Program-made: the position numbers and the translations under genes | Notes under the pieces: model-generated | Databases searched by the model: none | Told to the model about the DNA's origin: nothing | The model's input: only the letters and a program-made list of their open reading frames with translations | Shown: positions 30,324-37,797 of the stretch, one piece after another | Position numbering within the stretch: the stretch's first letter is position 1 | Layout: each line of letters starts with the position of its first letter | Origin: Gammaproteobacteria bacterium | Lineage (GTDB): Bacteria > Pseudomonadota > Gammaproteobacteria > Xanthomonadales > SZUA-36 | Reading direction: 5' to 3' | Assembly: GCA_030428105.1 (NCBI GenBank) | Contig: JAUIBE010000006.1 | Location: 85,287-149,286, forward strand | Length of the DNA: 64,000 nt

Positions 30324-30995
30324 ATGGCAAAGCGAAACATGAAGAAAAAGCTGAAGAAGAAGGTACAACGCCAGGGTTCAGCGAGCAAGCTGGGCGCCCC
30401 GGTAGTTGAGTCGGCTCGTGATGTATGGCTGGCTGGCCTGGGTGCGTTGAACATCGCACGCGAGGAAAGCGGCAAGATCATCGAGCAGGGCAGCAAGCTG
30501 TTCGACAAGCTGGTTGAAGAAGGCGGCAAGTTCGAGAACAAGGCCCGCCACGAGCTGGAAGACGCAGTCACCGACCTGCGCGGCGAAGTCAAAGGCCGCA
30601 TGTCTGGCGTGCGTGAGCGCACCGATGCGGTTCGCAAGCAGGCCGCTGACAACTGGGACAAGCTGGAGAAGATCTTCGAAGAGCGCGTGGCACGCGCCCT
30701 GGCCAGCCTGGGAATTCCCACCAGCGACGACATCAATGGCCTGAGCCAGCGCGTTGAAGCCCTGGCCGAGCAGGTGCGCAGTCTCGATTCAAGCGCGCCC
30801 GCTGCCAAGCCTGCTGCCAAGCCCGCTGCCAAGAAGACTGCCAGCAAAAAGGCAGCCAGCAAAAAAGCGCCGGCCAAGAAAGCCAGCGCCAAGAAGGTAA
30901 CCCGTAAGCCCGCCGGCACAAGCAAGAAAAAGGCCGTAAAAAAGGCGGGCGTCAAGAAGTCCGGGACCCGCAAGTCTCCAGCTGAATCCAGCTAG
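30324..30995 (+). CDS. PhaF/PhaI-type phasin with histone-like tail
   Basis: Granule-associated phasin that coats storage inclusions. ATG 30324 is preceded by AAGGAGG (30312-30318), an excellent site, so the in-frame upstream TTG at 30294 is rejected. The product has 223 residues: a basic start (AKRNMKKKLKKKV), an amphipathic helical phasin domain (about 25-150, VESARDVWLAGLGALNIAREE; VRKQAADNWDKLEKIFEERVARAL) and a long Lys/Ala/Pro tail (about 165-223, AAKPAAKPAAKKTASKKAA) resembling the DNA-binding tail of PhaF and histone H1. In PhaF this tail ties granules to the nucleoid. No PHA synthase is in the window, so the coat could serve PHA or wax ester bodies. Confidence 0.88.
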   Translation: MAKRNMKKKLKKKVQRQGSASKLGAPVVESARDVWLAGLGALNIAREESGKIIEQGSKLFDKLVEEGGKFENKARHELEDAVTDLRGEVKGRMSGVRERTDAVRKQAADNWDKLEKIFEERVARALASLGIPTSDDINGLSQRVEALAEQVRSLDSSAPAAKPAAKPAAKKTASKKAASKKAPAKKASAKKVTRKPAGTSKKKAVKKAGVKKSGTRKSPAESS

Positions 30996-31105
30996 AGTAT
31001 CCCGGATATTGGCTGTCCGGGTCACAGCGACAGGCTGGCGCTTCCCCCAAGTACGCCAGGCTGCTGAAAAGTGACAGCCAATCTTTCGCGCCCCCCACAG
31101 GGCAG

Positions 31106-31132
31106 AGGGCCGGCATTGCCGGCCCTTTTTTT
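31106..31132 (+). terminator. Rho-independent terminator of the phasin gene
   Basis: GGGCCGGC (31107-31114) pairs with GCCGGCCC (31118-31125) around ATT and runs into T7. It lies 111 bases after the phasin stop and just before the converging tetR gene. There is no T-run for the minus strand. Confidence 0.9.
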
Positions 31133-31145
31133 GTCCGCTGCAAAA

Positions 31146-31790
31146 CTATTCCACCGCCGCGAGGTAGGCGCTGGCCAGTTGCTCGGTTTCCTGCCTGAAG
31201 GGGTCGGAAAGGTAGGGCAGGGTCAGCTGGAAAATGCGCGCGATGGCCTGCACCTGGGCGCTGCCGTCTTCGAAGCTCTCGGGATCGAACAGGTCGGCAA
31301 ATGGTATCCAGTAGGTGAGGGTCAGCATTAACTGGTCTCGCAGCATCGACTGCTCTCCCGCCGTGGCTTCCAGCACGCTGTGTTCCCGCAGGTCCTGGAA
31401 CAGCCCGGTGATCGAATCGCGTTCGCGCAGCATCAGGCCGCGCAGTGCCTGGCCCACCTTGGGCATGCGCTCACCAATGTCGGCAAGGTTGCGATACAGG
31501 AAGCGAAACTCGCCCTTCAGTTCAAAAATCATGTGTAGCCGGAACCACAGCGATTCGGCATCACTGGCCGCCGCATCGCCGTTGTCCAGCAATGGCGTCA
31601 GGCCCTGGGCGAAACGGGTAAACAGCGCCTCGACAATGTCCTGCTTGTGGCGAAAGTGGTAATACAGGTTGCCGGGGCTGATGTCCGCCTCGTCGGCGAT
31701 CAGGTTGGTGGTGACGTTAGGCTCGCCCAGCCGGTTGAACAGCGCCAGGCTGGTGGAAAGGATCAGTTCGCGGGTATCGCGACGCGCCAT
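31146..31790 (-). CDS. TetR-family transcriptional regulator
   Basis: A 214-residue one-component regulator. Residues about 5-55 form the TetR helix-turn-helix (ILSTSLALFNRLGEPNVTTNLIADEADISPGNLYYHFRHKQDIVEALF). The C-terminal ligand domain is helical and unassigned. It lies five bases downstream of the acyl-CoA-binding protein gene on the same strand, so the pair is an operon. The neighbours (ACBP, acyl-CoA reductase, phasin, WS/DGAT) suggest an acyl-CoA or fatty-acid responsive regulator of lipid storage, which is an inference. A palindrome at 32092-32105 is a candidate operator. Confidence 0.9.
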   Translation of the reverse strand: MARRDTRELILSTSLALFNRLGEPNVTTNLIADEADISPGNLYYHFRHKQDIVEALFTRFAQGLTPLLDNGDAAASDAESLWFRLHMIFELKGEFRFLYRNLADIGERMPKVGQALRGLMLRERDSITGLFQDLREHSVLEATAGEQSMLRDQLMLTLTYWIPFADLFDPESFEDGSAQVQAIARIFQLTLPYLSDPFRQETEQLASAYLAAVE

Positions 31791-31795
31791 GCTGG

Positions 31796-32059
31796 CTAGA
31801 TGTCACCACCCAGCTTGCGCACCAGCGCAACGTAGCGTTCGCGCGCCTCTTGCTGGTCGAGTCCGCTGAGTTTTTCCCACGCCTCGTACTTGGCGACCCC
31901 GACAAAATCGAAGAACCCGGGTTTGTCTCCCTGCACATCGCCTGCCGATCCCTGCTTGTACAGCGCGTACAGCTCGAGCATGGTCTCGTTATCGGGCCGT
32001 TGGGGCAGGGACGTGGCCACGCCGGCGGCCTGTTCAAACAACTCGGAATCATTGCTCAT
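31796..32059 (-). CDS. Acyl-CoA-binding protein (ACBP)
   Basis: A small cytosolic carrier that holds long-chain acyl-CoA. The 87-residue length is that of the eukaryotic-type ACBP four-helix bundle. Conserved positions are LYALYKQGSAGDVQ, KPGFFDFVGVAKYEAWEKL and REARERYVALV-like tail (ARERYVALVRKL). Bacterial ACBPs are scattered rather than universal. It leads the ACBP-tetR pair and is divergent from the acyl-CoA reductase gene, consistent with delivering acyl-CoA to the reductase and the WS/DGAT. Confidence 0.93.
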   Translation of the reverse strand: MSNDSELFEQAAGVATSLPQRPDNETMLELYALYKQGSAGDVQGDKPGFFDFVGVAKYEAWEKLSGLDQQEARERYVALVRKLGGDI

Positions 32060-32091
32060 GGGCGCTTTCCTCGGGGTTGGGTTACGAAGGT

Positions 32092-32105
32092 GATCTGATA
32101 AGATC
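32092..32105. promoter_or_regulatory. Palindrome in ACBP/reductase divergent promoter, candidate TetR operator
   Basis: GATCT (32092-32096) and AGATC (32101-32105) form an inverted repeat around GATA, with weaker outer symmetry (GGT to the left, ACC to the right). It sits in the 128-base gap between ACBP-tetR and the acyl-CoA reductase, where a TetR protein commonly controls both directions. The link is by position only. Confidence 0.35.
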
Positions 32106-32187
32106 GTACCACGCGTCGCGCACCGGTTTGGCGGCCCGCTTCAGGGCTGGCGACCGACGCGGTCGATGGCAACAGTGGAGCGAATTC

Positions 32188-34170
32188 ATGGATTATTTTC
32201 TGACCGGCGGCACCGGGTTTATTGGCCGCAACCTGATTGACCTGCTGCTCAAGCGGCGGGGCACCATCTACGTGCTGGTTCGCAGCGGTTCCAAGGACAA
32301 GTTCAAGCAGCTATCGGAGCGCTGGGGCAACCAGGCCAAGCGGGTTGTACCGGTCACCGGTGACCTCACTCGCAGCAACCTCGGTGTCAGCGCCGCCAAG
32401 CGTCGCGACCTGAAAGGCAAGATCGGCCACGTTTTCCACCTGGGCGCCATTTACGACATGAAAAGCGATGCGGAGACCCAGCAGCAGGCCAATGTTGATG
32501 GCACCCGGCACGCCGTCCAGTTCGCCGAGTCGGTGGAAGCCAAGCGCTTTCACCACGTCAGCTCGATTGCCGCTGCGGGGCTGTACCAGGGTGTGTTCCG
32601 CGAAGACATGTTCGATGAAGCCACTGGCCTGGACCATCCCTATTTCCTCACCAAACACGAGTCGGAGGGCTACGTTCGCCATCACTGCAAGCTGCCGTGG
32701 CGAATCTACCGCCCGGGCATGGTGGTGGGCGATTCACGTACCGGTGAGATCGACAAGATTGACGGCCCCTACTATTTCTTCAAGTTGATCCAGAAAATGC
32801 GCCGCATGTTGCCATCGTGGATGCCGACGGTTGGCATTGAAGGCGGCCGCATCAACGTCGTGCCGGTGGACTTCGTGGCGGCGGCGCTGGACCACATCGC
32901 CCACCTGCCGCGCGAGGATGGCAAGTGTTTCCACCTGACCGACCCGAAGCCCAAGCGCATCGGCGAAATTCTCAACCTGTTTGCCGAGGCCGCCCACGCG
33001 CCGCAGATGAGCATGCGCATCGACGCGCGCATCTTCAGCTACATACCGGCAGTGGTGAAGCAGGGCCTGGCGATGTTCCCGCCGTTTCGTCGCATCCAGA
33101 ACCAGGTGCTGCACGACCTGGGCATTCCGCCCAATATCCTTTCGTTCGTTAACTACCCGACCCGCTTCGACAGCCGCGAAACGGAGCGCGCGCTGAAAAA
33201 GACCTCGATCCGCGTTCCCGACCTGGAAGACTACGCCTGGCGCATCTGGGATTACTGGGAGCGTCACCTCGACCCCGACCTGTTTATCGACCGCAGTTTG
33301 CGCGGCCACGTGCAGGACAAGGTGGTTGTCGTGACCGGCGGTTCGTCCGGCATCGGTCATTCGACCGCGCTGATGATGGCCAAAGCCGGCGCCAGGGTTG
33401 CGGTGGTCGCGCGCAAGCGCGAGAAGCTGGCCAACGCGGTCAAGGACATCGAGGCCGAGGGCGGGTTTGCCAAGGCCTACTCGGCCGACCTCACCGACCT
33501 GGACGCCTGCGAGGAAGTGATCGACAAGATCGAGGCAGAGCTGGGTCCGGTCGATATCCTGGTCAACAACGCCGGCCGCTCCATCCGCCGTTCGATCGCG
33601 CTCTCCTACGACCGATTCCACGACTATGAGCGCTGCATGCAGCTGAATTACTTTGGCAGCCTGCGGATGATCATGCGTGTGCTGCCGGGCATGAGCAAGC
33701 GGCGCCAGGGCCAGATCATCAACATTTCTTCCATTGGCGTGCTTTCAAACGCGCCGCGCTTCTCTGCTTACGTGGCCTCAAAAGCGGCCCTGGATGCGTT
33801 CTCGCGCTGCGCGGCAGCGGAATTCAACGATACCGGGGTGAGTTTCACCACCATCAACATGCCGCTGGTGCGCACCCCGATGATCGCGCCGACCAAGATC
33901 TACAACAATGTACCCACCATCAGCCCGGAAGAGGCTGCCGACATGGTCAAGCAAGCGGTGATCTACAAGCCGCAACGCATTGCTACCCGCCTGGGTATTT
34001 TCTCCCAGGTGCTGCACGCGGTGGCGCCAAAGGTCTCAGAAATCGTGATGAACAGCGCCTTCCGGATGTTCCCCGATACCGCCGCCGCGAGGGGCGTGAA
34101 GGGCGAGCAGGCCGAGGCTTCGCAGGAGCAGTTGGCGTTTGCCAGCCTGATGCGGGGGATTCATTGGTAG
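32188..34170 (+). CDS. Two-domain fatty acyl-CoA reductase (alcohol-forming)
   Basis: Predicted to reduce acyl-CoA through the aldehyde to the fatty alcohol, supplying WS/DGAT. From ATG 32188 (GGAG seven bases upstream) it has 660 residues, the architecture and approximate length I recall for the Marinobacter bifunctional reductase. Domain 1 (about 1-370) is an extended SDR of the male-sterility type: TGGTGFIG at 6-13 and Y152-x3-K156. Domain 2 (about 375-640) is a classical SDR: TGGSSGIG near 383, NNAG, and Y528-x3-K532. Divergent from ACBP-tetR. An alternative reading is a generic double SDR, but the lipid neighbourhood favours the reductase. Confidence 0.85.
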   Translation: MDYFLTGGTGFIGRNLIDLLLKRRGTIYVLVRSGSKDKFKQLSERWGNQAKRVVPVTGDLTRSNLGVSAAKRRDLKGKIGHVFHLGAIYDMKSDAETQQQANVDGTRHAVQFAESVEAKRFHHVSSIAAAGLYQGVFREDMFDEATGLDHPYFLTKHESEGYVRHHCKLPWRIYRPGMVVGDSRTGEIDKIDGPYYFFKLIQKMRRMLPSWMPTVGIEGGRINVVPVDFVAAALDHIAHLPREDGKCFHLTDPKPKRIGEILNLFAEAAHAPQMSMRIDARIFSYIPAVVKQGLAMFPPFRRIQNQVLHDLGIPPNILSFVNYPTRFDSRETERALKKTSIRVPDLEDYAWRIWDYWERHLDPDLFIDRSLRGHVQDKVVVVTGGSSGIGHSTALMMAKAGARVAVVARKREKLANAVKDIEAEGGFAKAYSADLTDLDACEEVIDKIEAELGPVDILVNNAGRSIRRSIALSYDRFHDYERCMQLNYFGSLRMIMRVLPGMSKRRQGQIINISSIGVLSNAPRFSAYVASKAALDAFSRCAAAEFNDTGVSFTTINMPLVRTPMIAPTKIYNNVPTISPEEAADMVKQAVIYKPQRIATRLGIFSQVLHAVAPKVSEIVMNSAFRMFPDTAAARGVKGEQAEASQEQLAFASLMRGIHW

Positions 34171-34199
34171 CGAGGGCATCTGCGTGAAAATCGCAGCCA

Positions 34200-34309
34200 G
34201 GAGAGGCAAGCAGTGGGTCCTGCCAAAACACGCATGAATACATCCCTGTAGCGCTTCGCTGACATCCCTGCCATCGAAGGTTTCGGCAGGACCCACTGCA
34301 TCCCTCTCC
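34200..34309. repeat. Long imperfect inverted repeat between reductase and patatin genes
   Basis: Arms of 25 bases at 34200-34224 and 34285-34309 pair with only three mismatches. The inner 15 bases (GCAGTGGGTCCTGCC and its complement) are perfect. The 60-base loop has its own small hairpin (AGCG-CTT-CGCT, 34250-34260) and two copies of ACATCCCTG. It fills most of the gap between two convergent genes. It could act as a terminator for both, or be one copy of a dispersed palindromic intergenic element. Confidence 0.75.
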
Positions 34310-34343
34310 GGGGATGATGTAGCCGCGTGGAGGGCCTTTTCTG

Positions 34344-35588
34344 TCAGCCGGTGCGCTTTTTAAGCTGGTTATCCAGCTCGTCCAGCACCTGTGAAAGGTC
34401 GCGGGAAACGCGGCTGCGGCCGTAGTAGCCCTCGCTGAGGCTCTGTTCGAGCGTGCGATCGGTGTCGGCCAGCGCTTCGCGATTCACCCGCATGCCGTGC
34501 TTGTTCAGGATCACGTCCAGTTCATCGGCGCGCTGTAGCAGGTCGAGGCGGGTAGAGCGATAGGCGTGGTCGCACAGCGCGTTGCGGCTGGAGAAGCTGA
34601 ACGCATTGGTGAAGAAAATCTGCTCGTCCACCTGGTTGGGTTCCACCAGCACCAGGTCGGTGCCGGGGTGCGATTCGCGGTACTTGGTAAAGCCCACCTT
34701 CATGCGTGACTGGATCAGGGCGCGGAAAGTCTGCGACAGGATCATCGGCAGCCCGCCGCGAATCAGCTTGGAGACCGGGATCATCTCCGCGGGGGTGGTG
34801 TCACTGTCTCCCGAATCGAACGGTACCAGCGGGTTGATGCCAATCAACAGGTCGATGCCCTGGTCGAGGGCAGCCGAGGCGTGCAGGGTGCGACGCAACG
34901 CGCCATCCACGTAGTAGCGGCCATCGATTTTTACCGGTGCGTAGAGCGCGGGCAGGGCGGCGCTGGCCTGCACGGCCTTCGAGATCGGTACCTGGTTGTG
35001 CTCGGTATCGCCAAAACGAACGGCGGCGCCGTTGTCCAGGTTTACCGCTACCACGTACAGGTTGCAGTCAAGCTGGCGGAAGTCGTTGGTGCGGCCCGAC
35101 GAGGTGTAGATCTTGCCAAGGAATTCCTCGATCGCCACGCTGTCGAACAGCCCGCTGGGCAGCGACCGGCCGATTGTGTCGAAAACCGCGGTCAGGCTGG
35201 AGTGGTACGGGTCACGAATGATCTTCAGCAGGTTCTCGGTAAGCACCGAGGGCAGGCGGCGGGCCGTTTCCAGGTACTGGCGGTAGTCGGGGCGGAAAAA
35301 ATCCTCGGGATTAAGCGTGAACTCGGCTGCCGGGTGGCCCACCAGGGTGCGGCAGATATCCGCCGAGGAAATGCGGTTGGCCAGGCTGGAAACGATGAAA
35401 CTGCCAGCGCTGATGCCCACGTAGGTGTCGATCTCGTGCAGCCGCACACCCTCGAACGCCTCGTCGATGGCGCGCAGGGCGCCGAGCTCGTAGATGGCGC
35501 CTACCGGGCCGCCGCCGGCGACAGCCAGGCCAATTTTTGGTCCGTTGGATGAGGGTCTTTTCGATTGCGCGGTGTGCAGTGACAGCAT
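34344..35588 (-). CDS. Patatin-like phospholipase
   Basis: Serine lipid acyl hydrolase with a Ser-Asp dyad. From ATG 35588 it has 414 residues. GGGPVGAIYELGALRAI (about residue 24) is the glycine-rich oxyanion loop, VGISAGSF holds the nucleophile Ser at about 59 (GxSxG), and YVDGALRRT the Asp at about 228. There is no signal peptide, so it is probably cytoplasmic. A start 30 codons upstream (35678) would add a low-complexity segment and lacks a clear ribosome site. Convergent with the acyl-CoA reductase; at this position it could mobilise stored lipid. The exact substrate is unknown. Confidence 0.88.
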   Translation of the reverse strand: MLSLHTAQSKRPSSNGPKIGLAVAGGGPVGAIYELGALRAIDEAFEGVRLHEIDTYVGISAGSFIVSSLANRISSADICRTLVGHPAAEFTLNPEDFFRPDYRQYLETARRLPSVLTENLLKIIRDPYHSSLTAVFDTIGRSLPSGLFDSVAIEEFLGKIYTSSGRTNDFRQLDCNLYVVAVNLDNGAAVRFGDTEHNQVPISKAVQASAALPALYAPVKIDGRYYVDGALRRTLHASAALDQGIDLLIGINPLVPFDSGDSDTTPAEMIPVSKLIRGGLPMILSQTFRALIQSRMKVGFTKYRESHPGTDLVLVEPNQVDEQIFFTNAFSFSSRNALCDHAYRSTRLDLLQRADELDVILNKHGMRVNREALADTDRTLEQSLSEGYYGRSRVSRDLSQVLDELDNQLKKRTG

Positions 35589-35731
35589 GTGCCGAAGGGC
35601 CTTTGTATTCGGTGCGCCAGCAGTGGCGACACCGGCGGATTGTAGCGGCGCGCTGCGTCTAACGCCAGCCATGGGCAAGGGTTAAACTAGGTTGCGGCCA
35701 TCCCGCCGGCCGGTCATCGCGGAGAAATGCA

Positions 35732-36187
35732 ATGTTGCAAGTTAACGACCCAGCTCCATCTTTTGAACTCGCGGACGAGACGGGCAGCGTGTTTTCGCTG
35801 GACCAGCACCGCGGCGAAACCCTGCTGCTGGTGTTCTATCCCGGTGACGACACCCCGGTCTGCACCCGCCAGCTGTGCGACTACCGTGATGGCATCGAGG
35901 CGTTTGAAGGGTTGGGGGTGCGCGTGGTGGGCATCTCCAGGGACGATGCCGACTCACACCGCGCGTTCAAGGAAAAGCACCAACTACCTTTTACCCTGCT
36001 CAGCGACCCTGATCTTGAAGTTGCGGCGCAATACGACAGCAAGGGAATGCTGGGCATGAAACGCTCATTGTTCCTGGTCGGCCCCGAGGGCAGGATTCGC
36101 TATCGCCACGTGGAATCCTTGCCGGTGTTTCGCCGCGCGCGGGAAGAAGTGCTGGCGGAAATCGAAAAACTCAGGGAAGAAGGTTAG
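35732..36187 (+). CDS. PrxQ/Bcp-type peroxiredoxin
   Basis: Thiol peroxidase that reduces hydrogen peroxide and lipid hydroperoxides. The 151-residue protein has the peroxidatic Cys44 and resolving Cys49 in YPGDDTPVCTRQLCDY, the Cys-x4-Cys pattern of the PrxQ subfamily. LLSDPDLEVAAQYD is the next family block. It overlaps by four bases, tail to tail, with the PHA-system gene. Confidence 0.93.
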   Translation: MLQVNDPAPSFELADETGSVFSLDQHRGETLLLVFYPGDDTPVCTRQLCDYRDGIEAFEGLGVRVVGISRDDADSHRAFKEKHQLPFTLLSDPDLEVAAQYDSKGMLGMKRSLFLVGPEGRIRYRHVESLPVFRRAREEVLAEIEKLREEG

Positions 36188-36480
36188 GCCGGTTCGTCGA
36201 AAGAGCAATCAAAGTGCGCGCCCAGGTAATCACGGATTTCTTCCTCGATCTTGCCTTTCATGAACGAGAAAAGCAGCCCCAGTCTTGCCTGGATGTGAAT
36301 GATCTCGGCATTGATTTCAATGCTGCCGTCCGCGCCGGGGCGCTCAAAATGAATAAAGTCGCCTTCCCAGCCGTAGTCAATCTCGAATTTTTCCGAGAGA
36401 TCTTCGGCCAGTTCATTGGCTGCATGCTGCGCGTCTTCAAGGCTCATTGCATGGCGCGCGGCGATATCGATATTGGCCAT
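36184..36480 (-). CDS. Polyhydroxyalkanoic acid system (PHA_gran_rgn) family protein
   Basis: A 98-residue protein from ATG 36480 (MANIDIAARHAM). The pattern LEDAQHAANELAEDLSEKFEIDYGWEGDFIHFERPGADGSIE matches my memory of the small PHA_gran_rgn family found near PHA genes, whose biochemical role is not settled. The frame continues open upstream for over 600 codons across two real genes, but this is antisense shadow, and the Met at 36480 starts the conserved part. Together with the phasin it suggests storage granules. It overlaps the peroxiredoxin stop by four bases. Confidence 0.8.
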   Translation of the reverse strand: MANIDIAARHAMSLEDAQHAANELAEDLSEKFEIDYGWEGDFIHFERPGADGSIEINAEIIHIQARLGLLFSFMKGKIEEEIRDYLGAHFDCSFDEPA

Positions 36481-36564
36481 GGTTTTGCTCTGGCTGACCC
36501 GCCTGGGTCCGGGGGCGACCATTCTATGCGGCCAGTGGTGCCGGCGACAATCGGAGCTTGAGCA

Positions 36565-37737
36565 TTGGCTGAAAAACGTCCCTGGTTTCGTCGCCGCTGG
36601 ATGCGTGCTTTGCTGCTGGTTGCCGCGCTGCTTGTTGCGCTGGTGGCAGGCGCGCAATGGTGGCTGGGGTCGGCGGTTGGACGAGGCATGGTGGAAAGCC
36701 GCCTGTCGGCAGCGCTTGGCCGGCCGGTGCAGCTTGGCGGTGCGTTCAGGCTTTCGCTGCTGCCTCTGCCCGGCGCCTCCGGAAGCGAACTGGTGATCAT
36801 GACCCGTGACGGCAGCGCGCCTGTGCTGGAAGCGCAGGAATACCTGGCGCGGCTGGCGTTGGGGCCGCTGTTCGACGGCGAAATCGAAGTGGTGGCGCTC
36901 GAAGTGCAGGGCGCTGGAATTGACCTGGCGCAACTGGCCGCCGAGCCTTCGCCGCCAGCGCAGACGGGCGCCGACTTTTTCCAGTTGCCTGATATCCATG
37001 ATTTCGAACTTGCCGACGCTCGCCTGTACCTCGAAAAGCTGGGGCAACCGCCTTTCCTGCAAATCGAAACGCTGTCGCTGGAGCAGTTCGAACTTGGTGT
37101 CGCGGCGCCCTTTGAGGGCGTGCTTGCCTACGTTGCCGAAGACCCGGCGACGCCTGGTGCTGGCACAGTCCAGGTCACGGCCAGCGGTGAAGTGACTTTG
37201 TTGCCGCGTGGCTATGTTGACCTTGGGATTGCCAGCATGGATGTCGGCCTGGAGGGGTGGCGCATTCGCGATCTGCAAGGAAAGACGAACATGGACCTGC
37301 TGACATCGCTGGTGGAAGCAGAGTTGCACTGGTCCGGCGAAGGCCAGCGCCTGGCCATGGTCGCTCGCGCTGACCTGAACCCGCCTTTCCCTGCAGAGCA
37401 GCCGGGCTACCGGCTGGAAGCCCTGGAGCTTTCCCTGGGTGAGCAGACTCTTTCCGGGCAGGGCTGTTTGCTCAAGGCGGATCCGCAGGCGCTGCACCTG
37501 GCGCTTGCCTCGCCGTCGCTGGATATCGACGCCCTGGAACAGGTGATTGGCGCCTGGCGCGACACCACTGGCCCGGGTTCGACCGCCCCGGATTCCGCTG
37601 GCTCCGGTCCTGGGCAGCCCATCGACCTCCCGTTCGCGATCAACCTGCAACTCGAGGCGGAAAGCGCCCGCTACCAGGGCGGCCTGGCGGAAGGGGTGCG
37701 CCTTTTCGTGGGCGGTGAGCCTGCCTGCCCCAGGTAG
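36565..37737 (+). CDS. AsmA-like inner membrane-anchored protein
   Basis: A 390-residue protein with an N-terminal membrane anchor (about 13-35, ALLLVAALLVALVAGAQWW) followed by the AsmA N-terminal pattern (VGRGMVESRLSAALGRPVQLGG, LARLALGPLFDGEIEVVALEVQG). AsmA-like proteins bridge the periplasm for lipid transport and are usually 600 residues or more, so this is a short member lacking the long C-terminal part. It ends shortly after YQGGLAEGVRLFVGGEPACPR, without the typical C-terminal domain, and may be truncated. TTG at 36565 has GGAG eight bases upstream. Divergent from the PHA-system gene and 60 bases before pheA. Confidence 0.75.
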   Translation: MAEKRPWFRRRWMRALLLVAALLVALVAGAQWWLGSAVGRGMVESRLSAALGRPVQLGGAFRLSLLPLPGASGSELVIMTRDGSAPVLEAQEYLARLALGPLFDGEIEVVALEVQGAGIDLAQLAAEPSPPAQTGADFFQLPDIHDFELADARLYLEKLGQPPFLQIETLSLEQFELGVAAPFEGVLAYVAEDPATPGAGTVQVTASGEVTLLPRGYVDLGIASMDVGLEGWRIRDLQGKTNMDLLTSLVEAELHWSGEGQRLAMVARADLNPPFPAEQPGYRLEALELSLGEQTLSGQGCLLKADPQALHLALASPSLDIDALEQVIGAWRDTTGPGSTAPDSAGSGPGQPIDLPFAINLQLEAESARYQGGLAEGVRLFVGGEPACPR

Positions 37738-37797
37738 CGGTAGCCGCAGCGGCCCAGTGCACTTAAAATGCCTCCCCTTGCGAGGTGAAAAATCATT

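Noticed and set aside
32077..32187. Earlier start of the acyl-CoA reductase at 32077
   Set aside because: It would cross the divergent promoter region; ATG 32188 has a good GGAG and starts directly at the Rossmann motif.
34036..34296. A small minus-strand gene across the inverted repeat
   Set aside because: The frame is produced by the repeat arms and loop, overlaps the reductase 3' end and has no ribosome site; better read as a repeat element.
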